From NCBI GenBank assembly GCA_020724555.1, contig DYGT01000005.1:3539-39641 (forward strand): a DNA stretch of 36,103 bases, given 5' to 3'. The position numbers and the translations under genes are program-made. Origin of the DNA: Candidatus Microgenomatus sp. GTDB lineage: Bacteria; Patescibacteriota; Microgenomatia; UBA8517. Below are positions 1-7,800 of the stretch, piece after piece (positions within the stretch are counted from its first letter, which is position 1; each line of letters begins with the position of its first letter). Under the pieces are notes generated by a model. It did not search any database and was not told the origin of the DNA. It worked only from the letters and a program-made list of their open reading frames with translations.

Positions 1-3
1 TAT

Positions 4-1158
4 TTAATAGTTTATGTGAAGGTAAAAGGTGTCCAGGCCATCGTCGTGGTGGACGCGTACGTAGCGCAAGCGGCAGCCGCTTGAACCGGTGTAGGAACCC
101 TGAAATAAGGTACCGGCTTGCACAGCAGTTACGGCGGAGCTACTGCTATTGATATCTATACCGTTATGGAACTGGTAGATTCTGCCTACCCATGAATTTT
201 GTACCGCCCAAGTATAACCAAAGCCCTGAGAAAACTTGATAGGAGGCGAAATCGGCCAATCCCAAGAACCCGCCGGGTTAAATGCATCTCCATCCCCGCT
301 CCCGCAAGCGCTGCCGGAGCAATTTTCATAATCCACCGGCTTTAAATAATTAAACGGATTTAAAGCGGCTCCGCTTTGACTGACTATAAAATGCAAATGA
401 GTACCGTTTGAATTACAGGATGGACCCTGAATTATGCTTGCAATGCGCTCACCCTTCCCCACTTTACCAACTTCTGTTTCATCTCCCTTTCCAGCGATAA
501 TTGCCTGGATGGCTTCAAATTCAGCTTTCGCCTGAGCGAGCAAAGCCTGATACTTTGCTTCGTCATTTTTAGTCTCCATCAACAAATGATCTTTGGCGGC
601 TTTTTGCCCGTCCAATTGCTCTTTTTGAGCGCCAAGCACTGCTTCTAAATCAACTAATTCATCTTTTTGCGTAATATAGCTTGTCTGAGCGCTTTCCAAT
701 TTTTCCAAAAGCTTCCTGTCTGACTCCTGAATGCGCTGTAAATAATGGTAACGGGAAACTGCTTTGCTAATGTCTGGTGAGGAAAACAAAATAATAGCAG
801 AATCACTAAGCCTCGACATACGGTATGTCTCAACCGCACGCTGGGAAAATGCTCCTTTTAAGTCATCAAGCGATAACTGCAACTGGTCTATGCGTCCCCC
901 CAAAAGAATAATTTGTTCCTGTGTCTGGTCTATTTTTAATTCAGTTAAGCGGATTTGGGCATCAAATTGCGCAATTTGGTTTGCCAAAGTCCCCGCTTTT
1001 GCCTGAAGTTCTGAAATTTTTTGCGTATACTCGGTTATTTGCTGATTCAAATGTTCCAGCTTTTCCTGCTGGGTTTCTGCTTTTACGGAAATGCTGCTAA
1101 TAAATAAAATACCGAAAATTAAGATTGCTAAACTAAAAATGAAGGACAGTTTTTTCAT
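4..1158 (-). CDS. FtsEX-associated M23 (LytM) peptidoglycan hydrolase, EnvC/PcsB-like, with permuted catalytic domain
   Basis: The 384-residue protein has an N-terminal signal/anchor (about 1-27), a long coiled coil (about 30-225) and a C-terminal zinc metallopeptidase M23 domain. This is the architecture of hydrolases that FtsEX activates for septal cell-wall cleavage, and the gene lies 8 nt after ftsX. The motif order is unusual. The HxH block (THLHF, H254/H256) and its following NPFNYL strand come first. The HxxxD block (HNGID, H331/D335) and the YxH block (YLH, H381) come after it. Canonical M23 domains have HxxxD, YxH, then HxH. All zinc and catalytic residues are therefore present, but circularly permuted around a Gly/Ser/Cys-rich linker (about 275-297). 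The in-frame stop at 4-6 follows YLHINY, so the order is not caused by the window edge. The family assignment is firm; the link to FtsEX is inferred from context. Confidence 0.88.
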   Translation of the reverse strand: MKKLSFIFSLAILIFGILFISSISVKAETQQEKLEHLNQQITEYTQKISELQAKAGTLANQIAQFDAQIRLTELKIDQTQEQIILLGGRIDQLQLSLDDLKGAFSQRAVETYRMSRLSDSAIILFSSPDISKAVSRYHYLQRIQESDRKLLEKLESAQTSYITQKDELVDLEAVLGAQKEQLDGQKAAKDHLLMETKNDEAKYQALLAQAKAEFEAIQAIIAGKGDETEVGKVGKGERIASIIQGPSCNSNGTHLHFIVSQSGAALNPFNYLKPVDYENCSGSACGSGDGDAFNPAGSWDWPISPPIKFSQGFGYTWAVQNSWVGRIYQFHNGIDINSSSSAVTAVQAGTLFQGSYTGSSGCRLRYVRVHHDDGLDTFYLHINY

Positions 1159-1166
1159 AAATCTTC

Positions 1167-2081
1167 TTATTTTACCATGCGCAGGGAACGGGAAACCGCA
1201 GCCATGCTCCCCATAAGAGCAATCACTAGTCCCACCAAAAGCTCGCCGCCCAAGATGGCACCGATAAGAAGGAAAAAGTCCGTACTTTTATCCGGCAAGA
1301 CCGGGATGTCGCCAAAATAGTTTAAAATCGCAGGGGTCATATACATAACCAGCACAGAAGACAAAAGCCAACCGATAATTACCCCAAGGACAGCATAGGT
1401 TGTGGCTTCAAAAATAATGGGCATGCGAATAAACCACGGTGTTGCCCCGATAAGTGTCAGATTTTCAATTTCCGACCGGCGCATAGTGATACGCATCCCC
1501 ATCACTACCAAAAGCACCAAAAAGCTGGTTGCAGCCAATACTAAAACTGCCACCAACCCTCCGACGCGGATATAATAAATGATGGTTTTTAGGCGCTCAA
1601 TCACATCCCCTAAAGAAGAAGAACTCCCCAGATTGGCGGTAAAGCTGACATTATCTACACCTTCCATCCCTGAAATCTCATCGATTATTTCCTGGGTAAA
1701 ATTAAGGTCAATTACTGAAAACTCAATGCTTGCCGGAAATATCGAAGGACTTACAAGCTCCCCCAAAAGAGGATTGTCTGCGGTTGCTTCACGGTATATT
1801 GCCAGTGCTTCTTCTTTTGAAACAAAAGTTACCTGCTCTACGCGCGCGTCATTGGTTAGTTTTCCCAAGATTGAGTCCCTTTGGGCGTCTGTGGCGTCTT
1901 CCTGCAGAAAAACAATTACCTGCGGGCGCGTCGCAAAATAATTTAAAACCTGATTTGAGGAATATAAAACGATTGCCAAAAGGGTGGTCACAAAAAATGT
2001 AAGCGACAAAACGCTTATCGCCGCCATCGCCTGGAATGGAGAGCGCCGTACTGATTGTAATCCGGTTGAGATGTGTCCCAT
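1167..2081 (-). CDS. ftsX: Cell division protein FtsX
   Basis: This is the permease-like partner of FtsE. It transmits ATP-driven conformational change to a periplasmic or extracellular cell-wall hydrolase at the septum. The 304-residue protein has the FtsX plan: one membrane segment near residues 20-43, an extracytoplasmic domain (about 45-165) and three further membrane segments in the C-terminal half (about 170-195, 220-245 and 265-290). Its start codon overlaps the ftsE stop as TAATG, which indicates translational coupling. The hydrolase gene follows immediately. The length is typical for the family and nothing is missing. Confidence 0.95.
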   Translation of the reverse strand: MGHISTGLQSVRRSPFQAMAAISVLSLTFFVTTLLAIVLYSSNQVLNYFATRPQVIVFLQEDATDAQRDSILGKLTNDARVEQVTFVSKEEALAIYREATADNPLLGELVSPSIFPASIEFSVIDLNFTQEIIDEISGMEGVDNVSFTANLGSSSSLGDVIERLKTIIYYIRVGGLVAVLVLAATSFLVLLVVMGMRITMRRSEIENLTLIGATPWFIRMPIIFEATTYAVLGVIIGWLLSSVLVMYMTPAILNYFGDIPVLPDKSTDFFLLIGAILGGELLVGLVIALMGSMAAVSRSLRMVK

Positions 2082-2812
2082 TATTCTTCTTTTTGATCTT
2101 CTTCCTCTTTGTTATTATCCTCCTTAGAGTCCAAATCTTTAGGGTCAGAATCGCTTGTCAGTCTGCCTTGCTCTATAACAATCTCGCGCTTTTTCATCGC
2201 TTTTACCAGATCATGCGAATGCGTGGTAATAATAACGGTCTTTCCTTCTTCATTGATTTTTTGCAATAGTTCCATAATACCTTCGGCGGTTTTTGGATCC
2301 AGGTTGCCCGTAGGTTCATCTGCAAAAACTAATTTGGGGTTAACCACAAGCGCACGGGCCAGAGCTGCCCGCTGGAGCTCACCACCGGAAAGCTGGGAAG
2401 GAAAAAGGTGCGCCCTTTCGGACAAACCCACCAAGCTTAGTACTTGCTCAACCCGGGGGTTGCGCTCCAGCTTGGGCGTACCTTTAACAGCCAGGGCTAT
2501 TAAGGCGTTTTCAAAGATTGTCCTATCGGTAAGGAGTCTATAATCCTGAAATACAGAACCAATATCGCGGCGTAAATAGGGAATCTGGTGGTTTTTAAGA
2601 TTATGCACCTCAAGTCCATCAAAATAAATCTCACCTTCACTGGGACGTATCTGTCTGATCAAAAGCCTTAAAAGTGTGGTTTTTCCGGCTCCTGACGGGC
2701 CTGTGATAAAAACAAACTCACCGGGCGCAACCGCAAAGCTGATATCAGTTAAGGCCTTAATTGGCCCGAAATTTTTACTGACTTTTTTATATTTAAGCAT
2801 GGGCAAGCTCAT
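2081..2812 (-). CDS. ftsE: Cell division ATP-binding protein FtsE
   Basis: This is the cytoplasmic ABC ATPase of the FtsEX complex. The 243-residue protein shows Walker A GPSGAGKTT (38-46), the ABC signature LSGGELQRA (141-149), Walker B LVFADEP (161-167) and an H-loop histidine near residue 198-200. A charged Asp/Glu/Lys-rich tail of about 25 residues follows the ATPase fold. A second methionine at residue 5 (MLKYKK) is a possible alternative start. Neither start has a strong Shine-Dalgarno sequence, consistent with coupling to the upstream gene that ends 14 nt before. It is the second gene of a four-gene operon (OB-like protein, ftsE, ftsX, hydrolase). Confidence 0.96.
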   Translation of the reverse strand: MSLPMLKYKKVSKNFGPIKALTDISFAVAPGEFVFITGPSGAGKTTLLRLLIRQIRPSEGEIYFDGLEVHNLKNHQIPYLRRDIGSVFQDYRLLTDRTIFENALIALAVKGTPKLERNPRVEQVLSLVGLSERAHLFPSQLSGGELQRAALARALVVNPKLVFADEPTGNLDPKTAEGIMELLQKINEEGKTVIITTHSHDLVKAMKKREIVIEQGRLTSDSDPKDLDSKEDNNKEEEDQKEE

Positions 2813-2826
2813 AATCTTTTTGAGGT

Positions 2827-3336
2827 TTACTTAATCTCAGCAACACTCCCGACCTCCATCAAATATCCAGCTTTTTGTCCGGCTATGGTATTGCCTTTAA
2901 CACGGACTTTTTTACCAACATATTTATCGAGGTTCAGCACAGTTGAAGTCAAATAAACATATTTTTCCTCTCCCATTCCGCGGTCTAAATAATGAGTGCC
3001 TTCTCCGTCAATTCCACCCTCCATTAATACCCCCTCTTCGGTTTCCGCAAACTGGGATTCGTCTACATTTGTGCTTCCATTGCCGTTTTCGCCTTCACTT
3101 GTGCCATTAGATGATGTGCCCTGACTCCTACCGGCATTAGCCCCGGACAAAAAATAACCGGACATAACTCCCGCGATAATTACAAGTAAAGCTAAAAGTG
3201 GCGTTGAATATTTTTTCATATCAAATTGCTTTTTTTTCGGCGGCCCGTCAAAAGAGCGTAGCACAGATTGTTTTTGAACTCCAGACGGGTTTTGGTTTAA
3301 GGTGGTATTCTGCTGCACTTGAATTACTTTTTCCAT
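2827..3336 (-). CDS. Single-pass membrane protein with OB-fold-like C-terminal domain
   Basis: Function is unknown. The 169-residue protein has a polar cytoplasmic N-terminus (1-45), one membrane helix (about 48-66), a low-complexity Gly/Asn/Ser/Glu linker (about 67-105) and a small C-terminal beta domain. That domain contains YVGKKVRVKGNTIAGQ and a Gly-Tyr-Leu-Met-Glu-Val strand, which resembles OB-fold proteins of the tRNA_anti-like type. It is the first gene of the ftsEX-hydrolase operon, so it may be exported to the septal region, but that is inference. The start is supported by an extended -10 box six bases upstream. Confidence 0.75.
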   Translation of the reverse strand: MEKVIQVQQNTTLNQNPSGVQKQSVLRSFDGPPKKKQFDMKKYSTPLLALLVIIAGVMSGYFLSGANAGRSQGTSSNGTSEGENGNGSTNVDESQFAETEEGVLMEGGIDGEGTHYLDRGMGEEKYVYLTSTVLNLDKYVGKKVRVKGNTIAGQKAGYLMEVGSVAEIK

Positions 3337-3342
3337 AAATTC

Positions 3343-3351
3343 AATATAACA
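3343..3351 (-). promoter_or_regulatory. Extended -10 promoter of the ftsEX operon
   Basis: On the minus strand this reads TGTTATATT, an extended -10 of the form TGnTATATT. Only six bases separate it from the ATG at 3336, so the transcript would begin at or next to the start codon. There is no Shine-Dalgarno sequence. Confidence 0.55.
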
Positions 3352-3387
3352 TCCCCACTCATTTGCTACAAGATAGGAAGAAAAAAA

Positions 3388-4464
3388 TTAAGCCAATTTT
3401 ATTTCAGCATTAACGAATTCATCCAGATCGCCGTCGAGCACGGCATCGGTATTACCTGTTTCCACTTCGGTGCGTAAATCCTTAACCATCTTATATGGGT
3501 GAAGCACATAGGAGCGGATCTGGGTTCCCCAGGTAGCCGGCGTATATTCGCCTTTAATCCCTGCCGCTTCCAGTTGTTGTCTTTCTTGTTCGCGAGCCCA
3601 CAGCTTGGCGCGCAGTAAATCCATGGCATAACGGCGGTTTTGCTCTTGAAAACGCTCGGTTTGGCTTGTAACCACAATACTCGTGGGTTTGTGGGTAAGC
3701 CTCACGGCCGTACTTACTTTATTAACATTCTGACCTCCATGGCCGCCAGCGCGGTAAAACTGCCAGTCCAAATCTTCATCTTTGATTTCAATGTCAGCGG
3801 CATCCGAAGCTTCAAGCTCCGGCAGCACCTCAACTAAAGCAAAAGAAGTTTGTCGCAGAGCATCAGCATTAAAAGGGCTTTGCCGCACCAGCCTGTGGGT
3901 CCCCGCCTCTCCTTTTAAAAACCCGTAAGCATATGGGCCCTCTACCCGAAATACCACGGACTTTAGACCAGCCTCCTCTCCGGGGTTTTCTTCCAATATT
4001 TCATATTTCCAGTTTCTACGCTCAAAAAACCGCAAATACATGCGCATTAAAATTGAAGTCCAATCCATAGCTTCCGTTCCTCCCTGCCCTGCATGAATAG
4101 AAACCAGCGCATTTTTTTTATCATATTTCCCGGACAAAAATGAAGAAAGCTCCATCTTATCTACGCTTTTTTCCAATTTTTCCAAGTCAGCCTCTATTCC
4201 CTGAGCTGATTCTTCTTCCTCGGCAAGCTCAAGGATTGCTTGGGCCTCACCCATAATTTTGTCAAACAAGGAGACCTCACTTTCGATTTCAGCCAATTCC
4301 TGCATCAGTTTTTTAGCTCGATCTTGGTCGTCCCACAAGCCTTCCTCACTGCTTTGAATTTGCAGTTCCTCAAGCTTTTTTCTTTTTTTAACCATGTCAA
4401 CGCTTTCGGCATAGCTATTAAGCCTTGTTATTAAATCTTCTGCGCGTTTTTTAAGTTCATACAT
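3388..4464 (-). CDS. prfB: Peptide chain release factor 2
   Basis: RF2 terminates translation at UAA and UGA by triggering peptidyl-tRNA hydrolysis. The 358-residue protein has an N-terminal helical domain (1-110), the RF2-type stop-recognition tripeptide SPF (196-198) and the catalytic GGQ (243-245 in GGHGGQNVNKV). Many bacterial prfB genes need a programmed +1 frameshift early in the gene. Here the reading frame is continuous from MYELKK, with no upstream UGA-containing leader frame, so that autoregulation is absent. Presence of RF2 supports UGA as a stop codon in this organism. Confidence 0.97.
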   Translation of the reverse strand: MYELKKRAEDLITRLNSYAESVDMVKKRKKLEELQIQSSEEGLWDDQDRAKKLMQELAEIESEVSLFDKIMGEAQAILELAEEEESAQGIEADLEKLEKSVDKMELSSFLSGKYDKKNALVSIHAGQGGTEAMDWTSILMRMYLRFFERRNWKYEILEENPGEEAGLKSVVFRVEGPYAYGFLKGEAGTHRLVRQSPFNADALRQTSFALVEVLPELEASDAADIEIKDEDLDWQFYRAGGHGGQNVNKVSTAVRLTHKPTSIVVTSQTERFQEQNRRYAMDLLRAKLWAREQERQQLEAAGIKGEYTPATWGTQIRSYVLHPYKMVKDLRTEVETGNTDAVLDGDLDEFVNAEIKLA

Positions 4465-4473
4465 ACTTCGGGT

Positions 4474-4482
4474 AGTATAGCA
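4474..4482 (-). promoter_or_regulatory. Extended -10 promoter of prfB
   Basis: The minus strand reads TGCTATACT, a TGn-extended -10 box whose last base lies nine bases from the prfB ATG (4464). The predicted transcript has a leader of only two or three bases. No clear -35 is seen. Confidence 0.6.
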
Positions 4483-4491
4483 AAATATTGC

Positions 4492-4974
4492 TTAATTGCA
4501 GATCTGGGATTTAAAATCTGTCTGTTCGCGAGGCGTTAGCTTCTGCCAGTCTATAAGCATTTTTTCTAAAGGCGAAACTTGGGCATTAGAGGCCGGCACT
4601 TCAGCAGTAACTCCCATAACATCAACCAATCTGTCTCTACCTCTATCCAGGACGTTCACAATTGGCTTGGGCGCATTTTGCCAACCCAAAAGCTCGGTCA
4701 CAATGGTTCTTCCCCCGATTACAAATATCCCCTCAAGTATCAAAGCTAGCGCAAAACCAAACGCTATTCCGGGCAAAATTCCTCCCATTTTCCAATGAGC
4801 CAGTCTGTGGCGCAACTGCCCCATCATCAAAATCAAAAGAAATATTAAAATAGCCATGGCTATCGCCTGAAGATAGGAAAGCTGAAAAATCAGCCCTCCG
4901 GGGAGTGGAAATTCTGTTATCGTCTCAAACAATTTGCCGGCATTTTGGGATACCTTGGAAGGCAAAGCGTTCAT
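4492..4974 (-). CDS. Small membrane protein of unknown function
   Basis: The protein is not recognised. Its 160 residues include two hydrophobic segments (about 32-52 and 64-88) separated by a basic stretch (RHRLAHWKMG). A polar C-terminal tail follows and ends with QICN. The layout suggests two membrane helices with the tail on one face. It lies between prfB and a pilin-like gene. The sequence TAAAAT sits six bases before its ATG (4981-4986), so it may be transcribed on its own as a leaderless message. Confidence 0.7.
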   Translation of the reverse strand: MNALPSKVSQNAGKLFETITEFPLPGGLIFQLSYLQAIAMAILIFLLILMMGQLRHRLAHWKMGGILPGIAFGFALALILEGIFVIGGRTIVTELLGWQNAPKPIVNVLDRGRDRLVDVMGVTAEVPASNAQVSPLEKMLIDWQKLTPREQTDFKSQICN

Positions 4975-4988
4975 GAATTAATTTTACA

Positions 4989-5288
4989 CTATAGCGTTGA
5001 AGCAGTTTCTTCCAATTCAAGTAAATCCGACTCAAATCCGTCGATCACTGTGTCTTCAAATTCCATTTCCAATACCTCTAAATCTGTCGAATTGGATAAA
5101 TCCTGGTTATTTGCAGCAGCAGACGGCAAAGGCGAATTTTGTAACGGACGGGACGAAATCTGCGTTTTCAGATCGGAATTATTTAAAAACGAAGAAAATA
5201 AAATGGTCCCACCCAAAACTAAAATAATTAAAGCCATGATCATCACAATTATTAAGGAAAATCCGCTCTGTAATTTTTTATTGTCCAT
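4989..5288 (-). CDS. Small single-pass protein with prepilin-like N-terminus
   Basis: The 99-residue protein starts with a short basic segment and then QSGFSLIIVMIMALIILVLGG. The first part resembles the G-F-S-L-I cleavage site and hydrophobic helix of type IV pilins and pseudopilins. The usual glutamate at +5 is absent (Ile instead), as in some PilX/PilK-type minor pilins. The remaining 65 residues are acidic and low in structure, with no pilin-type beta domain. It could be a minor pseudopilin or simply a membrane-anchored peptide. It is coupled to the upstream gene by a TAATG stop-start overlap. No other pilus gene lies in this window. Confidence 0.6.
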   Translation of the reverse strand: MDNKKLQSGFSLIIVMIMALIILVLGGTILFSSFLNNSDLKTQISSRPLQNSPLPSAAANNQDLSNSTDLEVLEMEFEDTVIDGFESDLLELEETASTL

Positions 5289-5884
5289 TATTTTAAAGCC
5301 TCCTTTAATAAATCTAAGACTTCGCCAACAGAATCTCTGGCTTTTGCTATTTCCAGTTTAATAGCATTGCTATCCTGCTTGAAATTGGCAATCTGTCCTC
5401 TGACGCTTTGTCCTAAATTGTCTTCATCAACTTCAAGAACATAGATGTTATTGCCAAAGTCCCCGAGCAGCGCGTCTTGGGCGGTTTCAATGTCTTCGCG
5501 TGCAATGGTGATAGCTGCTCGGATATCTGAAACGTCAATTCCATCTGCCTCCAGAGTATCTGTCCTTGTTTCCAGTTTATCCAAAATATTAGTTAAGCGA
5601 TCCAGTGCATTAGCATAATGGTCAAGCATATTTTCAGCCACGGTTTCGAAGCGGTTGTTTAAATTCTCCAAAACATTTCTTTGTCTTTCATTGCTGATTA
5701 ATTGTAACCTGTTTTTGAACTCTTGGCGCTTTTGCTCGCGGGTTTGTTCTGTCTTGCTAATATTTTGCTCAAGCGTTGCTCTGGTCTGATTTCTGATTAA
5801 CTCACGTGGAGTGGTTTGTAGCTCTGCTCCGGGAGAGGCAACCTGCAAAGATAACAATATCGTTAATGCCAAAGAAGGAAACAT
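5288..5884 (-). CDS. Secreted coiled-coil protein of unknown function
   Basis: The product has 198 residues. A short hydrophobic signal peptide (about 1-18, MFPSLALTILLSLQVA) is followed by an almost entirely helical, charged protein with heptad-like spacing (about 25-110 and 160-197). It contains no cysteine and no catalytic motif that I recognise. It is probably exported and filamentous or oligomeric. It forms an operon with the prepilin-like gene downstream through a TAATG overlap. The start is fixed by a clear promoter whose -10 lies five bases upstream of the ATG. Confidence 0.7.
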   Translation of the reverse strand: MFPSLALTILLSLQVASPGAELQTTPRELIRNQTRATLEQNISKTEQTREQKRQEFKNRLQLISNERQRNVLENLNNRFETVAENMLDHYANALDRLTNILDKLETRTDTLEADGIDVSDIRAAITIAREDIETAQDALLGDFGNNIYVLEVDEDNLGQSVRGQIANFKQDSNAIKLEIAKARDSVGEVLDLLKEALK

Positions 5885-5889
5885 AACTC

Positions 5890-5919
5890 ATTTTACTTAA
5901 CCGGATTTATGTTTGTCAA
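5890..5919 (-). promoter_or_regulatory. Sigma70-type promoter directly before a start codon
   Basis: The minus strand has a perfect TTGACA (5914-5919), an 18-base spacer and TAAAAT (5890-5895), then five bases before the ATG at 5884. The predicted start of transcription falls on or beside the ATG. This is one of the clearest leaderless promoters in the window. Confidence 0.7.
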
Positions 5920-5927
5920 ATTATTGC

Positions 5928-6536
5928 TCAGCCCTCCGGAGATGGGCTAGGGCTTTCACCGGCTTCCTCTTTAGTTTCCTGACGCGGCCCGGTCAATATC
6001 TGGATATCAAAATCTTCCATTTCTTCTTCGACTATCCGCACGTCCGTATACATTTCTTCTAAAAGTTCGTTAATTTCTTCTTTTACGTCCTCGCTTACTC
6101 CAGGCCCATAGGTAACCGTAGTTGCAGTTTCGTCCTGTTTTTCGGCATTAGCGGCTTCAATATTAGCATAACCCAAGTCGGCAAGTTCTGCCTGTAGCAA
6201 ACTGGCCTCTCCGGCAACACCCGTACCGTTTAAAATACTAATTCTTAAGTCCTCCATAGCCACTGGTGATGCAGATGGTGTAGGTGTCGGTGTCGTTGTT
6301 TCCGCTGGCCTAGGAGTGGCAAAAGTGCTAAGACCGTCCTCCTCCTGTTCTACATTTTCATCATTTCCGATGGGATACGCCTGAAGTAACAAAAAACCTC
6401 CACCTGCAACAATTAAAATGGCAATGATAATGCCGATAATCCATGGAAGTTTATTGCCGCCGTTCGGCTGTTTTGGCTCAACAAAGCCTACGTCGTTTTG
6501 GGTGTGTGGTGTATAACTTTGACCTTGATCCTCCAT
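5928..6536 (-). CDS. Membrane-anchored LytR C-terminal (LytR_C) domain protein
   Basis: After a polar N-terminus there is one membrane helix (about residues 31-52 of the chosen form). A Thr/Pro/Ser-rich linker follows (TTTPTPTPSASP). Then comes a LytR_C-type domain beginning DLRISILNGTGVAGEA and including a second repeat-like strand (VTYGPG). LytR_C domains sit in cell-envelope proteins and are thought to bind wall components, but the exact role is unknown. The tail is acidic and ends in SPSPSPEG. I chose the ATG at 6536 because AAAGGAAAG precedes it. An upstream in-frame ATG at 6563 would add nine residues but overlaps a likely promoter. Confidence 0.8.
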   Translation of the reverse strand: MEDQGQSYTPHTQNDVGFVEPKQPNGGNKLPWIIGIIIAILIVAGGGFLLLQAYPIGNDENVEQEEDGLSTFATPRPAETTTPTPTPSASPVAMEDLRISILNGTGVAGEASLLQAELADLGYANIEAANAEKQDETATTVTYGPGVSEDVKEEINELLEEMYTDVRIVEEEMEDFDIQILTGPRQETKEEAGESPSPSPEG

Positions 6537-6551
6537 CTTTCCTTTGAGCGT

Positions 6552-6580
6552 ATCAAACCACATATCTTTTGTCTTGTCAA
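6552..6580 (-). promoter_or_regulatory. Probable promoter of the LytR_C gene
   Basis: The minus strand shows TTGACA (6575-6580), a 17-base spacer and TTTGAT (6552-6557). If used, it makes the ATG at 6536, not the one at 6563, the likely start. Confidence 0.35.
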
Positions 6581-6613
6581 TACTTGACTATATTATCCTT
6601 TGTATCCTGGAAA

Positions 6614-7086
6614 TCAAAAATACTTGGCTAAGCCTTGGGGTTTGTCGCCGGATTTGCCTATTTTGGGTAAATCGCGCGACAATTTTTTTGTTGGTATTTC
6701 ACTTACATCAATACTTTTCCGGTCAGCAAGTATTAATCCCATAATAATTTTTCTAGCTTTTCGTGCCTCAGATTTATTCAATTTAATTATAGGGCCGGGG
6801 TTAGTCTCATATCCGGCAGTTTCTAATACCAAAGATGCAAACAATATTCCACTGTAAACAGTTACTGTTTTGATATCAGCCAAAGTAATTGGAAAAATAT
6901 GTTTGGAAAAGGACCATATCGTTTAATAACGGTAATTTTATGGTGATCTATCACAATGGAGTCAGGAAAAAGGTCAAACGGAAAAACGGAGTTTAACCGG
7001 TAAATAACACCACTGCCTTTATTTTTTTCTGTTTCCAAAGCCTTGGCGGAATTTTTCTTTGTATCTTGGTTGTTTGTATTTTCCAT
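6614..7086 (-). pseudogene. PH-like membrane-associated protein, split by a frameshift
   Basis: Two overlapping minus-strand reading frames encode consecutive parts of one protein. The upstream part contains NSVFPFDLFPDSIVIDHHKI and ends at 6862. The downstream part, in another frame, continues ADIKTVTVYSGILFASL and carries ARKIIMGLILADRKSID. Joined near the T run around 6911-6916 (CCTTTTCC on the minus strand) they read RYGPFSKHIFPITLADIKTV. That matches the pattern of small PH-like proteins I associate with these genomes. A one-base loss or gain in the run is the simplest cause. A sequencing error is equally possible. The start at 7086 is preferred because TAAAAT lies just upstream; an ATG at 7116 would lie at the edge of a hairpin. 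Confidence 0.6.
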
Positions 7087-7116
7087 TTTAATTTTAATAT
7101 TTATATCCAAATGCAT

Positions 7117-7143
7117 GCGGGTGCATGTATTACATGCACCCGC
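7117..7143. repeat. Perfect 13-bp inverted repeat, terminator or operator
   Basis: GCGGGTGCATGTA and its exact reverse complement are separated by one base (7130). It lies just downstream of the minus-strand GlsB-type gene, so it is probably that gene's transcription terminator. It lacks a long U run on either side. A symmetrical operator for the next gene is the alternative. Confidence 0.55.
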
Positions 7144-7156
7144 CCATTTAACACTT

Positions 7157-7411
7157 TTAAGTACTCAGAAGCCGCCTTAGATAAATAAGTACGACCGCCC
7201 CCAAAGTTGCAACGAGTAAACTGTAAACATTAAAACCTGTTATACCGGGGGATCCGAACAGACTCATAATCAGTCCTCCTAAAACTGCTCCTAATATTCC
7301 TAAAACTATATCTGTGCCAGTTCCTTGCTGCCTGCGCGTACCCATAATTACAGAGGCTATCCACCCGGCAATAAGGCCCAAAATTACCCACAATACGATA
7401 TTTATAATCAT
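7157..7411 (-). CDS. GlsB/YeaQ/YmgE family (transglycosylase-associated) membrane protein
   Basis: This is an 84-residue protein with three hydrophobic segments and the family's glycine-rich pattern. It begins with GLIAGWIASVIMG, continues through a polar turn (RRQQGTGTD) to ILGAVLGGLIMSLFG, and ends with a third helix and RRLL. Members are small stress-induced inner-membrane proteins of uncertain biochemical role; the old transglycosylase label is not supported. A strong ribosome binding site (GGGAGGTGA) precedes the ATG, unlike most genes here, so this message has a true 5' leader. Confidence 0.85.
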   Translation of the reverse strand: MIINIVLWVILGLIAGWIASVIMGTRRQQGTGTDIVLGILGAVLGGLIMSLFGSPGITGFNVYSLLVATLGAVVLIYLRRLLST

Positions 7412-7428
7412 GTTTTCTCACCTCCCTT

Positions 7429-7458
7429 GGTGTTAATCATATATTTAAATTAACAACC
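7429..7458. repeat. Imperfect inverted repeat upstream of the GlsB-type gene
   Basis: GGTGTTAAT (7429-7437) is mirrored by ATTAACAACC (7449-7458). It lies between the Shine-Dalgarno sequence of the minus-strand gene and its probable promoter. It could be a repressor site or a leader hairpin. Confidence 0.3.
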
Positions 7459-7552
7459 GTAAGTGAGATTTCATTAAACTTAATGTAAGAATACTGTTAA
7501 TCTTAGTTTTACCCAATCCTTACACATCTTTTAACTACTTCTAAAAAGGGCT

Positions 7553-7561
7553 TGCTGTAAT
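7553..7561 (+). promoter_or_regulatory. Extended -10 promoter before the small membrane gene
   Basis: TGCTGTAAT forms a TGn-extended -10 box five bases upstream of the ATG at 7567. No ribosome binding site is present, so the message is probably leaderless. Confidence 0.55.
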
Positions 7562-7566
7562 AAGAT

Positions 7567-7800
7567 ATGCTTAGCTCCCAAGATTTTTTTTACTATATGG
7601 CCGGTATTTCTTTGACAATCATAGCCATAGCGATAACATATGCAGTCATCCAGTTAGGACAAACCCTAAAAACCATTAATGAAATATCCCAAGAAATAAA
7701 AAGCGGTGTAAAAAACGTAAGCTTTATAAAAAACGGAATAAAAGTAGGGATACTATCAGTAATTCAAAAAATTATTGGTAAAGGGGGTGATGATAAATGA
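7567..7800 (+). CDS. Small single-pass membrane protein, DUF948-like
   Basis: The product is a 77-residue protein with one membrane helix (about 8-30), then an amphipathic helix (QTLKTINEISQEIKSGVKNV) and a basic end. This resembles DUF948-type and other small stress-related membrane proteins, but the match is only by layout. It overlaps the next gene by four bases (ATGA), so the two form one operon. The next gene encodes a YtxH-like protein, a combination often seen in stress operons. Confidence 0.65.
   Translation: MLSSQDFFYYMAGISLTIIAIAITYAVIQLGQTLKTINEISQEIKSGVKNVSFIKNGIKVGILSVIQKIIGKGGDDK

Noticed and set aside
4400-4520. Programmed +1 frameshift in prfB
   Set aside because: The gene is one continuous frame from MYELKK and a promoter box lies directly upstream; no slippery CTTTGA site is present.
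6537-6563. Upstream ATG of the LytR_C protein (MWFDTLKGK)
   Set aside because: It lacks a ribosome binding site and overlaps a likely -10 box, whereas the next ATG has AAAGGAAAG. It remains possible.
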